Shown piece after piece: positions 1-11,955 of a stretch of 64,000 nt of DNA (within the stretch, counting starts at the first letter, position 1; each line of letters begins with the position of its first letter). Source of the DNA: Sitta carolinensis (lineage: Eukaryota > Chordata > Aves > Passeriformes > Sittidae). The notes below the pieces were generated by a model. That model was not told the origin of the DNA. It saw only the letters and a program-made list of their open reading frames with translations, and made no database searches. The DNA is taken from the NCBI GenBank assembly GCA_032173965.1, contig CM063290.1:7342001-7406000 (forward strand), written 5' to 3'. A program made the position numbers and the translations under genes.

Positions 1-871
1 AAAACCTGTTTAATTTTTGCTTTTGATGAAGCTGAGCTCACTAAGAAATTGGAAGAAGGTAGGATGGAGGCTGAGAGTTGGTGTGTGGGGACCCAGGGAA
101 GCTCCTTTCTCCTTTGCTGAAGAACTCCTTGGGCACTTCATGATGCGGCCAAGATGAGTGGTCTTGTCTTAGGAAATTAAAGACCAGCATTCTTTTCATT
201 ATTGTTAATATTAATAGCAATAATGAAAACAACTATATTCTATGCTATTTTAATTCAGGAGGTCTCCAGTGTTAGAAAGGGCTATGTTTCATTATGAAAA
301 TATTTTCAAGAAGTTACTTTTTCGTCTCTAATCTTTAGGGATTTGGGGTTTCTTTTGTTTACTTTTTAAAAGCTGCCTTAATGAGGTTGTTTTATAGCAT
401 AATATTCAGCTTTTTATAAATAGCGTTAGCTAGACTATTCTTTTCCAATTTCTATCTGTTAATGCAGCTTTTTTTTTCTTTTACCAAATTTTAACAGGAC
501 TCCATAGCACTGTTATTAGGATGTCACACACAAAAAAAAAAAAAATGCCAGTGATGTTTTGAGCGTGGGTTTTTCATTGTGTTTATTTTTAAATACATTT
601 CATGAGGCTCCCTGGACAGAATCAAATAAATGAATCCTGCAAACATCTTCATTATGGTGTAGCCAGAAAAGAAAGGAAGCTGAATTAGGACTGTATTCTT
701 AGCATAGTTCATAATAAGCGTTATCTTTATGACAAGCTTAAAGAACATAAATTGCTGAATCCCTAACAAAAAGCATTTGAAACAATTGGCTAATTAGGAA
801 GGGGGGGAGAAAGAGCAATATTTGTTTTCCTTTGCAGTCTGGATAAATAACGCTTAACATGAATACATAAC
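1..871. other. AT-rich non-coding stretch, no gene seen
   Basis: No reading frame here has codon structure or length suggesting an exon; the longest are 63 and 81 codons on the minus strand and rich in low-complexity Phe/Lys. A 14-base A run sits near 532-545 and a short T run near 470. I see no repeat family that I recognise. Confidence 0.7.
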
Positions 872-1082
872 TTATTTTGAATGATCTGTTGTGTCAGTAT
901 CTGGCACGTCTTTTTCAGTGACAACAATTAAGGATACGTGTAAATGGAAATGCAGACTATCTGTCATTGTCCATTTCCTGGTAGTGAAGCATGCAGTCTG
1001 CCTCCCAGCAAGATCATTTTGCCAGGATGTGAGTGAGCTGGTCACAAAATGCATAGTTGATTATCTCATCGAAACACACTAA
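872..1082. other. Candidate conserved non-coding block
   Basis: This block has balanced base composition and no homopolymers, unlike its AT-rich flanks, and is open on both strands (60 codons minus, 63 codons plus). Neither translation resembles a protein I know and no splice signals stand out. Constrained regulatory DNA is possible, but this is a guess from composition only. Confidence 0.2.
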
Positions 1083-2136
1083 TCCTGGCAAAGCTACCCA
1101 CTATAGAGGACCCATTGTTTGTAATAGGTCAGTTGTTACATGGCTTTCAAACCTGACTTTGGATATACGTTTTATATATTTACTTACTGAAGCAAAATGA
1201 TATGTCACAATGAAATTCAAACTTGAGAGAAGAAGATATATTAATCAGGATATTGCTGGACAAGAAAGGAAAATACGATCTCTCCAGAAAGAGGAGCTGA
1301 GGCAGCCACAAACACATTATTTGGCTCAGTCTAGGAACAACTGAAATTATATGGCCCAGACTATAGAAGAAATCTGACTGGATGATCTTAACAGTATCTT
1401 TGAATATTTAATTGGAGACAAAGTTCAGTCCAGAATGCATTTGAACAACACTAATAAACATCTGTTTTATAGTAATAATGGAATTAGATGATAGAGAAAA
1501 TATCACAGTTTGGTATTTCTTGGACTGAAAAAGCAGTGTTAGAAATCTGACAGTTTGTTCAGTGCTGCTCTATTGGCAGCAAAGTAGGTGTTTCTAGTGA
1601 AATGTTAAAAGCATATGCACATAATGACTGCTATAATTTTTCTATCATAGGTTCAAAAAAACTGTATAAACCATATAGTTTAAAAATTAATTATAACTTA
1701 AAATTTTATATTTTCCATGTAACTGTTAGTGTATAAATTTGGAGGAAGAAAATATATCATCTATTAGCTAGAGAATACTGGAGGTAGATATTAAATTTTG
1801 GGTTCATTATGAAGTTGTTCTGTATTATCTTTCTAGTACTTTCCAATTTGTAATCATTCTTCTCTTCCGAGGATTTTTGGAAATTGTAACAGTTTCCTAA
1901 CTAAATATATTTTATGTGCTTTTATAATTTAGGCTTGTGATAACTAGAGGATACTCACGATTACCTTTCTGAAGAACACAAAAATATAAAAAGCTTAGAT
2001 TACGTGAAACACATGGAGAGGGTGGAAGGGAAAAAACATGGCAAAAGAAATAAGTTTTGTGGAGTTCAAATATTCTTTAAATTTACATATTCTCACATAC
2101 CAGAAATCAGAAATCTGTGGGTTTTTCCTGTTGCTC
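1083..2136. other. AT-rich non-coding stretch
   Basis: No gene is visible. A short match to the 3' part of CR1 (around 1381-1390, GGATGATCTT) is too brief to call. The rest is unique-looking AT-rich sequence. Confidence 0.65.
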
Positions 2137-2899
2137 ATGAATAATCCTCACAGGGAAAAGCCAGGACAGGTTGTGCTGCTTCTTTGAGGAAATGGAAGCT
2201 AATAACAAACCTAAACCTGACCAGGGAGTTTCAGTCCCAAATGGCCTCACCTCACACACATCTCATGAGCTTTCTCTGGAGGATCTTCCTCGGAGGCTGT
2301 CTTGCACCTCTGTCCAAGACCCTTTTCCCTCATGGTGTATTCCAGCTGGCTGGGCTTGGCTATGCCAGCAGCATCTGAAGTCTTGCCTAAATTCCAAGTG
2401 CCCACACCCAACACAAACCAATGAGAATTTCTAGGGTCTAAAATTACACCAAATCTTATCCTTATTAACACATAGGAAGTCAAGGCCCTGCAGAGAAATT
2501 GGGAATAGACAATGGCTGCTTCTTAGGAGAATATGTAGTTTTTACTGACGCTTTTAGATCTCTTGAAGCAGTAAGAAACATGTAATACACTCCATGAATA
2601 TCCTGAATGTCCTCAGCCCCCAGCCTGCTGTCTGGGCTGAATGGCACCTGTCCCCATGATGGGAACAAGTCATGGTTATCCAGGTCACCCCACAGTGAAT
2701 GTAACTGTTGGACTCAGTTCTACACAGGGGGCTGGAAATCCCAGCTTCAGGCTCATAAAGGGTGCCTTCACTGCCTGGCTTGTTTATGTATGCTCTGTTT
2801 TGAATAAGAACAGACTGATAAACATGCTCATTACTTTCACAGCATCTTCTTTCTCGGGGTCTCTCTGCACTTTATAAATTCAAATGAATAATCCTCACA
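2137..2899. repeat. 731-bp block bracketed by perfect 16-bp direct repeats
   Basis: The 16-mer ATGAATAATCCTCACA is present at 2137-2152 and again at 2884-2899. The enclosed 731 bp are clearly richer in G+C than either side. Near the right end are a TATA-like CATAAAGG (about 2754-2761), then GAATAAG (about 2801-2807), then a TCTCGGGGTCTCTCTGCAC stretch near 2853-2871, an order resembling U3-R-U5 of a retroviral LTR. A 16-bp duplication is too long for LTR integrases (4-6 bp) but suits target-primed insertion. No coding capacity or poly-A tail is seen. It may be an insertion with target-site duplications, an LTR relic with fortuitous flanks, or chance. Confidence 0.35.
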
Positions 2900-4003
2900 T
2901 TATAAATAACAAAGCAAGAAGCTGATTCCAGATGTCTTGATGGGAGCCTCTTAGGAAACTGTAGCCTGGTTTACTGTTGTGTTGTGATGCTGCCTCTCCA
3001 CATCTCCAAGTCCTTTGACACTTGTTGTCTTAACTCAGTCAGATTTGAAAGCAGTGGAGCAGTATCAAATATGTGTTCTCCTGGACATTTTGTGAAAGTT
3101 GTTGGCAGGGCAAATATGTTCAGACCGATTTGAAAGCTGGACAGATTGCAAGTTATCACAGCCTTTTGGGCAGTAAGGGCCAGCCAGTGGACATGTTCTG
3201 CTTTCTAGTTGTAGTCATGGCACGTGCTCTTTTCTGTCTCCTGGGAATGCCCTTCATGAGTCTGAGGGACCCTGGATTGCCATAATGGAAGCCAACTATA
3301 AGCAAAATTAAAAAAATCTTAAGGAAAAAGAATAAGTTGCTGTATGTGCAAGGGAACTACATAAATTACAGTGTACGTGCTGATATGGTGCGGAATATAA
3401 CGTATGCCAAAATACCTGCTATTTCCAGGAAAGCTGATATTCTACTTTGTACTTCTGGTGTAATTGATACATACATAAGGTTTTTTTTAAATACGTAAGT
3501 TTTCATCAATGTAAACCAAAAATTTCTAGTTAAACTCCATTTTTCAATAACTTAATTTTCAATAGGGATTAAAAAGGAAGAGATGTTATTGTAGTAAAAT
3601 CTTTCTCCATAAAGTGCCCCTGAAGAGCAAGATACAGTCTTGTGAATAGGAAGCAGTTTTCTTCAGAATGTTTTCAGAGTAACAATTTTTAAAGAAAAAT
3701 TATGTTTTCATTTTTGCAGTCTCATGCTATGTCTTCATGTTGCTTCACACTTTTAAATCAGTTTTTTCATAAAATTAACAATGGGGGAAAAAAAGAAACC
3801 GAGTTCCTGCTCTTGCTGTCATGATAGAGACCATGAAGGCTTTATTAGGTTGACCTTGGAAGTCAGCAGGAAATATATGGCAAGCAAAGAGAAGTATCTT
3901 GTTAGTGCTGTTGCAGTAATGAGATGGGCTTGAGCTATAAAGTTTGCTTGTGGATTTTCACAGAAGTACAGGGCCTGACTTTGTTTGAAACTGGATACAT
4001 TCT

Positions 4004-4022
4004 ACATACCCTCAGGGTATGT
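4004..4022. repeat. Perfect 19-bp palindrome
   Basis: Arms ACATACCCT and AGGGTATGT are exact reverse complements, separated by a single C. The symmetry is read directly. It could be a dimeric transcription-factor site or chance; no known motif is matched with certainty. Confidence 0.6.
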
Positions 4023-5017
4023 GCATTTAGTATGATTTCAACTTCCTGATGTTGAAGTACTTTGAGAGTGGAATTAAGCTTAAAAACCCTTGTTATGTAT
4101 GTGATGAAATCTTTTCAAAAAGAAAATTCATTGTAAGGAAATTGTGGCTGTTATTGAGAAATAACATTTCGAACTGGTCAAACTACATCTTCCATTCCAT
4201 CATGATTTTTAAGGAAGACCTTTCATTATCTTCTCATGAGTTGTATAAATAAATTTTGGGGACATGTGAAGCAGTCTAAGATGACCATAACATTATTTAA
4301 TTTGTCTAGGTAATTTAAATGAAAACTGAACCAATATATTGGAAAGCAGATTTAAAACTAAAAATTACAAACTTGCATAGAGTGCAAAGGATATGACTAA
4401 AGATGAAGACAACATGAGGCTGTAAAATCAAGTTTGAATTCTAGTACTTATTTGTGGTATTGCATATGGAAAATTCCTGAACTTGATAGAAAAGTAAAAG
4501 GTAATTTTAAAAATAAAATTATAGATAAACATTCCAAGCTTATCATACTTTTCGATACAGGACCAGTTTAAGTCAGTCTGTAACCATGACAAGATTTTTG
4601 TTACCTGTTCAAATTGAAATGTAGAAAGTCACTAATACTATAATATAGCAAGAGATTTGTTGTGCAAAATGAGAAAAAGAAACAGCAGCCTCTTTTTAAT
4701 AATCCATATGGATTTGAATATAAATTTGTATTTTATTAGGGCATGCCTAATTTTCTCATTCCTAATCTTAGCTATGAGTACTTCAGAAGAGAGACCTCCC
4801 AGCAACTATAGGTACTATATTTTCTGTGACCAGAGAAAAGATGGTTTCAGAGGAGGCTGGAAAAGACCAGCAGAAGGTATTTTTTGCTCCAGGTTGGAAG
4901 TCTGTTACATAGTACCAAATCCTGTGTTTAAACAGTCTCAGCAGTAATTTCTGTGGTACAGGACAGTGTTCCTCATGCTGCAGTTCTTCGTATAGAGTTA
5001 CAGTAGTAACTTTAGCT

Positions 5018-5037
5018 AACGTCACATGCTGACGTAA
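5018..5037. promoter_or_regulatory. Inverted pair of CRE/ATF-like sites
   Basis: ACGTCA at 5019-5024 and TGACGTAA at 5030-5037 form an inverted repeat with a 5-bp spacer. TGACGT is the core bound by CREB/ATF bZIP factors. Both CpGs survive in sequence where CpG is otherwise scarce. Whether the site is bound or near a promoter is unknown; no transcription start is visible close by. Confidence 0.3.
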
Positions 5038-5428
5038 TGCAACAAAATATTACTGTACAAGCAAAGACTCGTAAGAACTCTGGCAGTAACAGCATTACAG
5101 CATTATGCTCTTTGCTAATAGAAAAGATTGTGGGTTTGCAGATTTCCCTTAGAGCAGAAGAGTTCCCTGAGTTGCTATTATGCAATGATGCATTTTCCAG
5201 TCAACTTTGTGATTAAAGATGTCAAAAAGTATGTGTAGATAAGCAGACTATTTTTGAAAGGTGAGTTGAGTCCTATTTTCCTTGATTATGGAACGTCTAC
5301 TGATTCTAAAATGTATCTGGAAAGACCTTCAAAACACAAATTAGCTAAAGCAGAATGGAAATAATGCTGATTTCTGGAAAAGGTCTTTTTTTCACCCCCC
5401 AGGTTGTCATGTAGATTAAACTCTCAGA

Positions 5429-5466
5429 GTTATAAAATCATTTAGGTTGGAAAAGCCTCTGTTAAA
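5429..5466 (-). mobile_element. CR1 LINE 3'-end relic
   Basis: The plus strand reads AAAATCATTTAGGTTGGAAA (from 5434) followed by AGCCTCTG, matching the reverse complement of the 3' end of CR1 (GAATCATTTAGGTTGGAAAAGACCTCT). The element therefore points to the minus strand. Only about 35 bp are recognisable, typical of a severely 5'-truncated and mutated CR1 copy; no coding part remains. CR1 is the dominant LINE of birds and supports avian origin. Confidence 0.6.
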
Positions 5467-8400
5467 ATAACTCTTTCATGAAGGCTATTCTTAGTTTAAA
5501 ATTATTTCCAGAAAAAAAAAATCTAGCCAGCTGTCTGTGCACAAAACCTATTTCAGAATAAGTATTAGAGCTCTCCAAAATGTTCTGCATTTTCCTCTGT
5601 CATCTGTGTAATAGTCACTTACAGTTAGTTGAGGGGTGTTATAAAAGCAGTTCTTTTCTCTTTAATTGATATCAGGTTCAGTTCACTGATTAGTGAAAAT
5701 AGAATGTCTTTTTGATAAAACGCTATCCGAAATCAACACAGCTAAACAGATTTATGTTTTATAGTCTTGTAAAGAAACAGAACCATGTTCACATCCAAGA
5801 CCCTAAAGCCTTTATATTGATAGTTTCAGTGATGTTCTGTCTTCATGACTTTGCAATCAATGCATTAGTTTGAAGCTAAAGATCGGGAGCAAATTTGTCA
5901 AGGTGAAACTTCTGCAGATTTTCCTCTTCTGGAGCAGAAGTTTCTGGTTTGGCATTGATTGACCATCCCTATAGACCTGGCACTAGGATGCAATGCTCTG
6001 CTCTAGGAATTCATGTCTGGAATTTCTGAATGCAAGATCTGTATATGGGGAAATATTCCTATTTGTTTTTTTTTTTCTTTCTTCACTGTGTGAAGTATAT
6101 TGTTGATAGAATGCCAATCCTGAATGTGTTTCTGGGATTTGTTAGGGCTAAACCGTGGTGTGTGTGTTTAGGGCCACGTTGTTGTACAGTAGCTTTTATG
6201 GGAGATCAATGAGGCTAAAAGCTATTCCTATGAGAAACATTATCTACTTTGCTGCTTATGCTGTGTGTAAGACACCAGCTTGTTCTGGCTGCGGCAGCAC
6301 CAGTAAATGCTTTCTGGCTGTCTGCTGCTTGAACATCTGGTCTAACCTGTGAATTGCACTGCTTGGCCAAGCTCTGTGTTATCTAACCCCTGGGGCCCTC
6401 ATTCTCCATGTGTCTCCCGAGGAAGATGATGCATTTCATGAGACCAGAGGCAGTCAGATCATGGCAGTAACGAGAAAAGGCAGGTCAGTGAGCAATGCTT
6501 TTCCAGCTGCTCTGAAGCAACAGGAAGTATCCGTGTGAAGCAGTCCATTCCCATTGACTGAAGCCATGAAACCTTAAATTGGAAGAATTGGCAGTTATGC
6601 CATTGATGTTACAATATGTTTCTTGTTCTACTAAATAGAGTTATTGCTGTTAACTGTACATTGAGTGCACAGTAACTGTATACTGCCTATAGTAATTGGT
6701 GGGGGTTAATGAAGTTAGAACAGAATTTTTTTGAAAAATTCTAACCTATTTTATTAGCAAGCTGCTTCTGAACGATTCAGAAAGCTTGGTGACTTCGGAA
6801 GGGTTTGAGATAATGCAGAATATACCATTATCAGAGGTAGAAGACCCATATGACATCACCTAACTAATAACAGCTCAGATTGGAATAGAAATTGTGTTTA
6901 GAGTATGGGTAAGAATGAGATAGAAGTTCTGTTGCACTCTGCTGGTGACGGAGAGATAAAAAAAACAGCTATGCTGAGGTACAAAGAGAGCAGACTCAGA
7001 CCTGCTTGGGGCTTCTTCCAGTAGCCCAAAGGACCTTAAAAGTCTTTCAGAGAGATGGGACCCACCAAGCACAAAGAAATACAGAAATCTGGGAAGAGAC
7101 TTAATGTGCTTATGCTAGTTGTGTGCCACCGTGAGTCTATGTCTGATAGTAACTGTACGAACAAAAAAGAGAATATTGGTACCTTTTATGGCAGTAATGA
7201 TCTTCCAATGGCTTTGATAGCAAATGTTCCAGCAACAGGCTGTAAATCTGGGATTTCTGTTGTTCACTCATGCTCCAGGTCAAAGTTCTCAAGATCCTGG
7301 TTTCACTGTTATTTGGCATTAAACTCCTTTTACATCTATTTTTTCTACATGATTAAATAGTTGGGTATGTATGCTATAAATTAAGAAATCCTTCGAATCT
7401 GTTAGTGCCTGCATCTGTATCTGTGTGTGTATATCAGAGAATGTTTAATGGGTCTATAATTGAATCTAAGTAGTAAGAGACTTTTAAAAAATATTTCTTA
7501 GTGTTTCTGTACTAATGGGATAAATGTCATATTTTAACTATTGCTCTGTATCAAATCTATTATGCACAGTATTCAATAATTCCCCAAATCTTGATTTACC
7601 CAATTGAAAGTGACCCTGGGCATAAATTCTAAGCAGAGGAAGGCTCTGATTCCTTGATCTTTGGCACTCTTTTGTTGAATCGGAACATGGTGTCTTAAAT
7701 CAGCAGAATAATTTAGGAATGGTAGATACTGAAACAACTAATTTTTCTTTCCTGTAATCTGCATAGACTTCAAAATGCCTACAAAGCACAAAGTGCCAGT
7801 TCATATAATTTGTTGGCAAGGATAAAAAGAAGAAAGGAAATGATTTCCTAAGCGTGTGAATCAGCCCAGCTTTAACAGATATTTTTCTGTCATGTGCAGC
7901 CTGAGGGCTTATGCCTATCTGAGCTTTATTTGACAATTACCACTTGCCAGCATAATTAAATGATAATTTATAAATACTGAGAGAGCATTATGGGGAAGAG
8001 CAAATAGGTGCTTATCAGGACATTGAATAAACTTGATCTGCCTCACTGGCAATTTTCATCTCTTATCTAGGTTGTTAACTGGTCTCCGTTTTTTTTTTTT
8101 TTCTCCCTGTTTTGTTTTGTTTAGGTTTGATAGCTGTTAGATTGATTGTATCTACCTGCCTATATTTCTTTTTTTTTTTTTTCATATTCCTGACTTTTAT
8201 TTTTTTCTACCGCTTTTGCATCAATGTTTTGGAAAATAGCAAATAGTAAAGTGCATGTCATGGGTATGTGTGCTGGTGTGAGAATGAAAAGAAAATCTGC
8301 ACAATACATATTTTTTAGAATTTTCATGATGTTCCTGATGTAAATCTCCTGCTGTTGTTTATTTATTTGTGCATGTGTGATGACTTCTGAGTAAGAGGAT

Positions 8401-11400
8401 GGCTCTAATATTGCAGTCAGTGGTTGATGACAGTCAATTGTGGGAAAAGCTTCTCCATGGCCCTGCTTAGATAAAAATGATACTAAATAGGCACCACCGA
8501 AATTCTGTCGTTCATGCTGGATATAAAAAAATACCAAGCAAATATTTCTAAAGGATTGAGGTCTTTTGTGTCATCAGTGTTTCATTTTGAGGTCCTTCAG
8601 CCATTATAAAGAGGGTGTGCCATTTCACACAACTCAGTTGGAATATGGGTAGAAACACAGATTGGTGCTGGGCAATCTAGATAAGGAAGTGCAAGAAAAA
8701 TCCTCTGTTTGAATGGAAACAAATCAGTTGAATGGCAAAAAATTGAATTTCCGTGCCTTTTGAAAAGCATGTACAAGGAAGAGAAGGGGTGGGGAAAGCA
8801 AGACACATTAGTGGGTCACCATGAGATTGAGTTTTTGAACCATCATGAAATTAAATAATTTCAGGAACTTCTGATTGGAGTTACAGTCATTTGAATGAAC
8901 AGTTTAGCCACCCTTGTAGCAGAGAATGAAAAAATAAAGGGCTTCTGTGTTTAAGGTTGTCAATTTCTTAAATTATTCAGCATTTACTGCTTATAAATAG
9001 TAATTATTTACTTTTTCCCCTCCGGAGCTGAAAATTATCTTTCATATTCAAATATTTAAATATACTGTGCTGTAGTTGGGGCACAAAAATTCCTAATGTC
9101 AGAACAGATTTTGGTACAAGGAAAGTGAGGGATTAGTTTCCACCTTTTGAAACACAGTGCTTTCCGTAATCTTCAAACATTATTTAGGATAATGGAAGCC
9201 ATCATCCTGGTTCTCAAATGTTAGCACTTCCATTAGAATTTGCTGCTACCTCTTATTTTTTTTATATTAAAATACAAGGCTTAAAAGGTATTATCTTACT
9301 AAAGGAGGGCAATTGTAGAGATGATTTGATTGAATAAAGGAAAAAGCTGTACAGGCCTTTTAAGATCAAGGATGTATTGATGGAAAGCTATCATTAGAGA
9401 CAATTAATGTTCTCCAAGGGAAGAAATTGATTATGGACAGAGATGGACCCTAAGGAGCAGATATGTCTTAATGCTCCAGGGCCTTAAGGATTATACATTC
9501 CATTCACAGCATCTGTATTTTAACCCTTTAAGGGCTGGACTAGGAGCTAACACTTAAGAAAACTCCCAGAGTTTAACATGGGGACTCTGCATGTTTGGTG
9601 CCTGGCTGACACAGACTATTCCTTTAAGCTTTTTTTATTTTTTTCCCCAGGTATTTTGCCTAATAAAGCGTCAGACTTCATATATGCAATATGTAGGTTT
9701 GAATCATTTTAAGCTGTAGGAATACAATCTTGGCGTAGAAGAAAACTAGGCATGAAGTAAAAAATTTCAACATTACAGTGCTATGGAAAGTGCATTCTAT
9801 GACTGAGAAGACTTTTTACTACCTGAAGGTCACTCTTAACAAGATTTTTTCTATTAATTCTCTTAAAATTTTTTGTTGAAGTTGTATTCCAGTGTGAAGT
9901 TGAGTTAGAGCTCCAAGTCTGGATTCAGATACTAAGTATTGCATTCTGAGTCTGAGGAAAAATACTGATAAAGCAGCCTCAGAAATGTTGCTCTGAGTTG
10001 CAGAGCCAATTCACAGATGGGCTGTTTTATCATGTTGGTTTTCTTTGGCTTACTCCTCAGTGAAGGCAAATATTTGGCATATTTGCTCATATTTGCTCAC
10101 GTTTGTTTTTCAACTGGATGAAATATGAATGCCTAGAACTGAGCAGCACAATATTTTCCCAGCACCTCCGAAAGCTCAGCCCAATTGCAGCATATTGCAG
10201 CAGCGCTGAGCCAAAATGATCCCTGCCTCATCTTCTCTTCCTCAGAGCTGGGTACCTGGAGCAGGCAGATTGCTGTCTGTGCTGTTCCACACTCCAGCAG
10301 ACCCTTGGGGAGAGGAAGTAACAGCGGTTTGATTTGTCTTCAATGCTGCAAACTCATTGGCCTTCCCTTCGATTTCTTTGGGGTTTTTTTGTTATCCTCA
10401 ACTAAGGAAGTCTAATCTTACCATAAGGCTGAAATCTTGCAGAGAAAGCAAGGAAATGCTTTCTCCATCCCAACATTTCAAACTTGGCTAGAATTAAAGC
10501 AGCGTGGCTAAAACCTGCTGCATCATATTTGTAACACAGGCTGAGAAATGACGTTTTTCTATAGCTTTGAATTTTTTATAATGTATTTTGGAGTGTAGTA
10601 CTTCGATCACTCATAAAATAGTATAACTTGTTTTTAATATACTCCATCACATGTTTTTTTATATGCAGTTAATTGGACTTATTTTTTCAAGAGATTTCTA
10701 ATTGATTCTATGATATAACTTTATTTCAGCTAACCAAAGTAATTCTGGCATATTGTACTGAACATTTATATTAAAAAAGCGATTTGATAAATGGTACTGA
10801 ATTACTGAAAGTATATGTGTAGATTGTTAGTGTGCTGCCCTGAAGAGCAGGTATAGGTTTCAATTAATAATAGTGTGATACCTTAAACAGCCAAAAATAA
10901 TGACAGTATTATTAATAGGGCAAGTCTGACTTCTATTCAGATAAATGGGTGAGTCCTGTTGTATGACAGAATGTATAGGAAGCACTCCTTTGGAGACCAA
11001 GTATAACACGCTTGGCAGGACTAAGGAGATTAAAATAAGAGACAGAAATAAACAAAAAGAGAGCTCAGAAATACAAGTGAGGAGACCCAGGGGAAAAGGG
11101 TGAATCCAGAAAGAATCAATGCTTATTCTGAATGCTGATATTTTCAAAAAATTGTTTGTTATCATATTTAAATAACTGCTATTTGCAAGATAGAATCCTT
11201 TCTCTCCCCCTTCCACCCACATGCTTTTCTTTCTATGCATCATTAGGGAAATACCCAAATCAGGAGACAGGGAGAGAATGAGGATGTAAGTGAATGTTAA
11301 ATACACTGGGCAGAATCAGCCTTCACCTGTTTTATTTTATTTTTTTTTCTCCAAGCTGTGAGCACTCTTTAATTACAAGGTTAAAAAAAAAAAAGAAACC

Positions 11401-11898
11401 CTCACATTTAAGACTGGTAACATATGTTGTTGTCAGCATGTATTTAGCACCTGCAGAAATGAACATAGGAAATGTGACAGCCCATAGGTAGAACACCCAC
11501 TGTGCTGGCTGGGGGGACTGTCAACAAATTTTACTTTGTTAATTTTTTCTTATTTTCAAAAAAATTCAAGGAAAAAAGCTTAATAGCACAGGTGTTCTGA
11601 AGATGGAACATGAAATCCATAGGAGGATGTAACAGGGAAGAGGCAGTAACCATTTTTAATGAAAACTTTTGCCCACACCAATATGACTGAAAAGTGTTGC
11701 CTTTTTGTTGGTAGAAATTAAAATCACAAGGTCAAGCACTACAAACATTTATTAGTACATTTTTCAGGAGTGTTGCCACTGTGGCCCTGTTTATATTCCT
11801 GTTTCCTTCTGCATATCTCTCCTCTTTCAAGCCCCTTTTCCTTTGTTTCTATTTCTCATTTTAATCTCCTTGCACAGTCCAAGCACATTATCGAGATT
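5467..11898. other. Long AT-rich non-coding stretch
   Basis: No gene is supported. Runs of 14 T occur at 8089-8102 and 8169-8182. A short tandem duplication of ATATTTGCTC lies near 10079-10099. The 148-codon minus-strand frame at 10860-11306 is Leu/Ile/Ser-rich and judged a chance frame. Two segments, about 6560-6720 and 9340-9440, have a mixed, non-repetitive composition like that of conserved enhancers, but this cannot be tested here. Confidence 0.65.
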
Positions 11899-11955
11899 AC
11901 ACAGTGAGGAGTCAGGCACTGGGGTGAGGCTTTGTGGGATCGGGCCCCTGGTGAT
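11899..11955 (-). repeat. Relic of a GGGCCTGATCC-type palindromic repeat (one arm)
   Basis: On the minus strand the segment reads GGGGCCCGATCCCACAAAGC and continues CTCACCCCAGTG, close to the sauropsid repeat whose consensus starts GGGCCTGATCCTGCAAAGCCTTACTC and is self-complementary around a central hairpin. Only one arm is clear. I recall such repeats as abundant in turtles and crocodilians with old copies in birds; the family name is not certain. They are non-coding and MITE-like. Confidence 0.4.

Larger units (their letters stand above)
2900..5428. other. Non-coding stretch with small palindromes
   Basis: No gene is seen. It contains an imperfect duplication at about 3037-3160 (two copies of a segment around GATTTGAAAGC, roughly 84 bp apart), a 19-bp palindrome at 4004-4022, and an inverted pair of CRE-like sites near 5019-5037, described separately. 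Frames of 60-96 codons occur on both strands without similarity to known proteins. Confidence 0.65.

Noticed and set aside
1375..1400. GACTGGATGATCTTAACAG resembling a plus-strand CR1 3' segment
   Set aside because: Too short, and the expected TTCCAACC and terminal repeats are missing.
7605..7640. GTGACCCTGGGCATAAATTC resembling a reverse MIR core
   Set aside because: No flanking blocks of the SINE consensus in the right order.
10860..11306. 148-codon minus-strand open frame, hydrophobic and Leu/Ile/Ser-rich
   Set aside because: No recognisable domain, no promoter or splice context. A frame of this length is expected about once by chance in 64 kb of this composition read in six frames.
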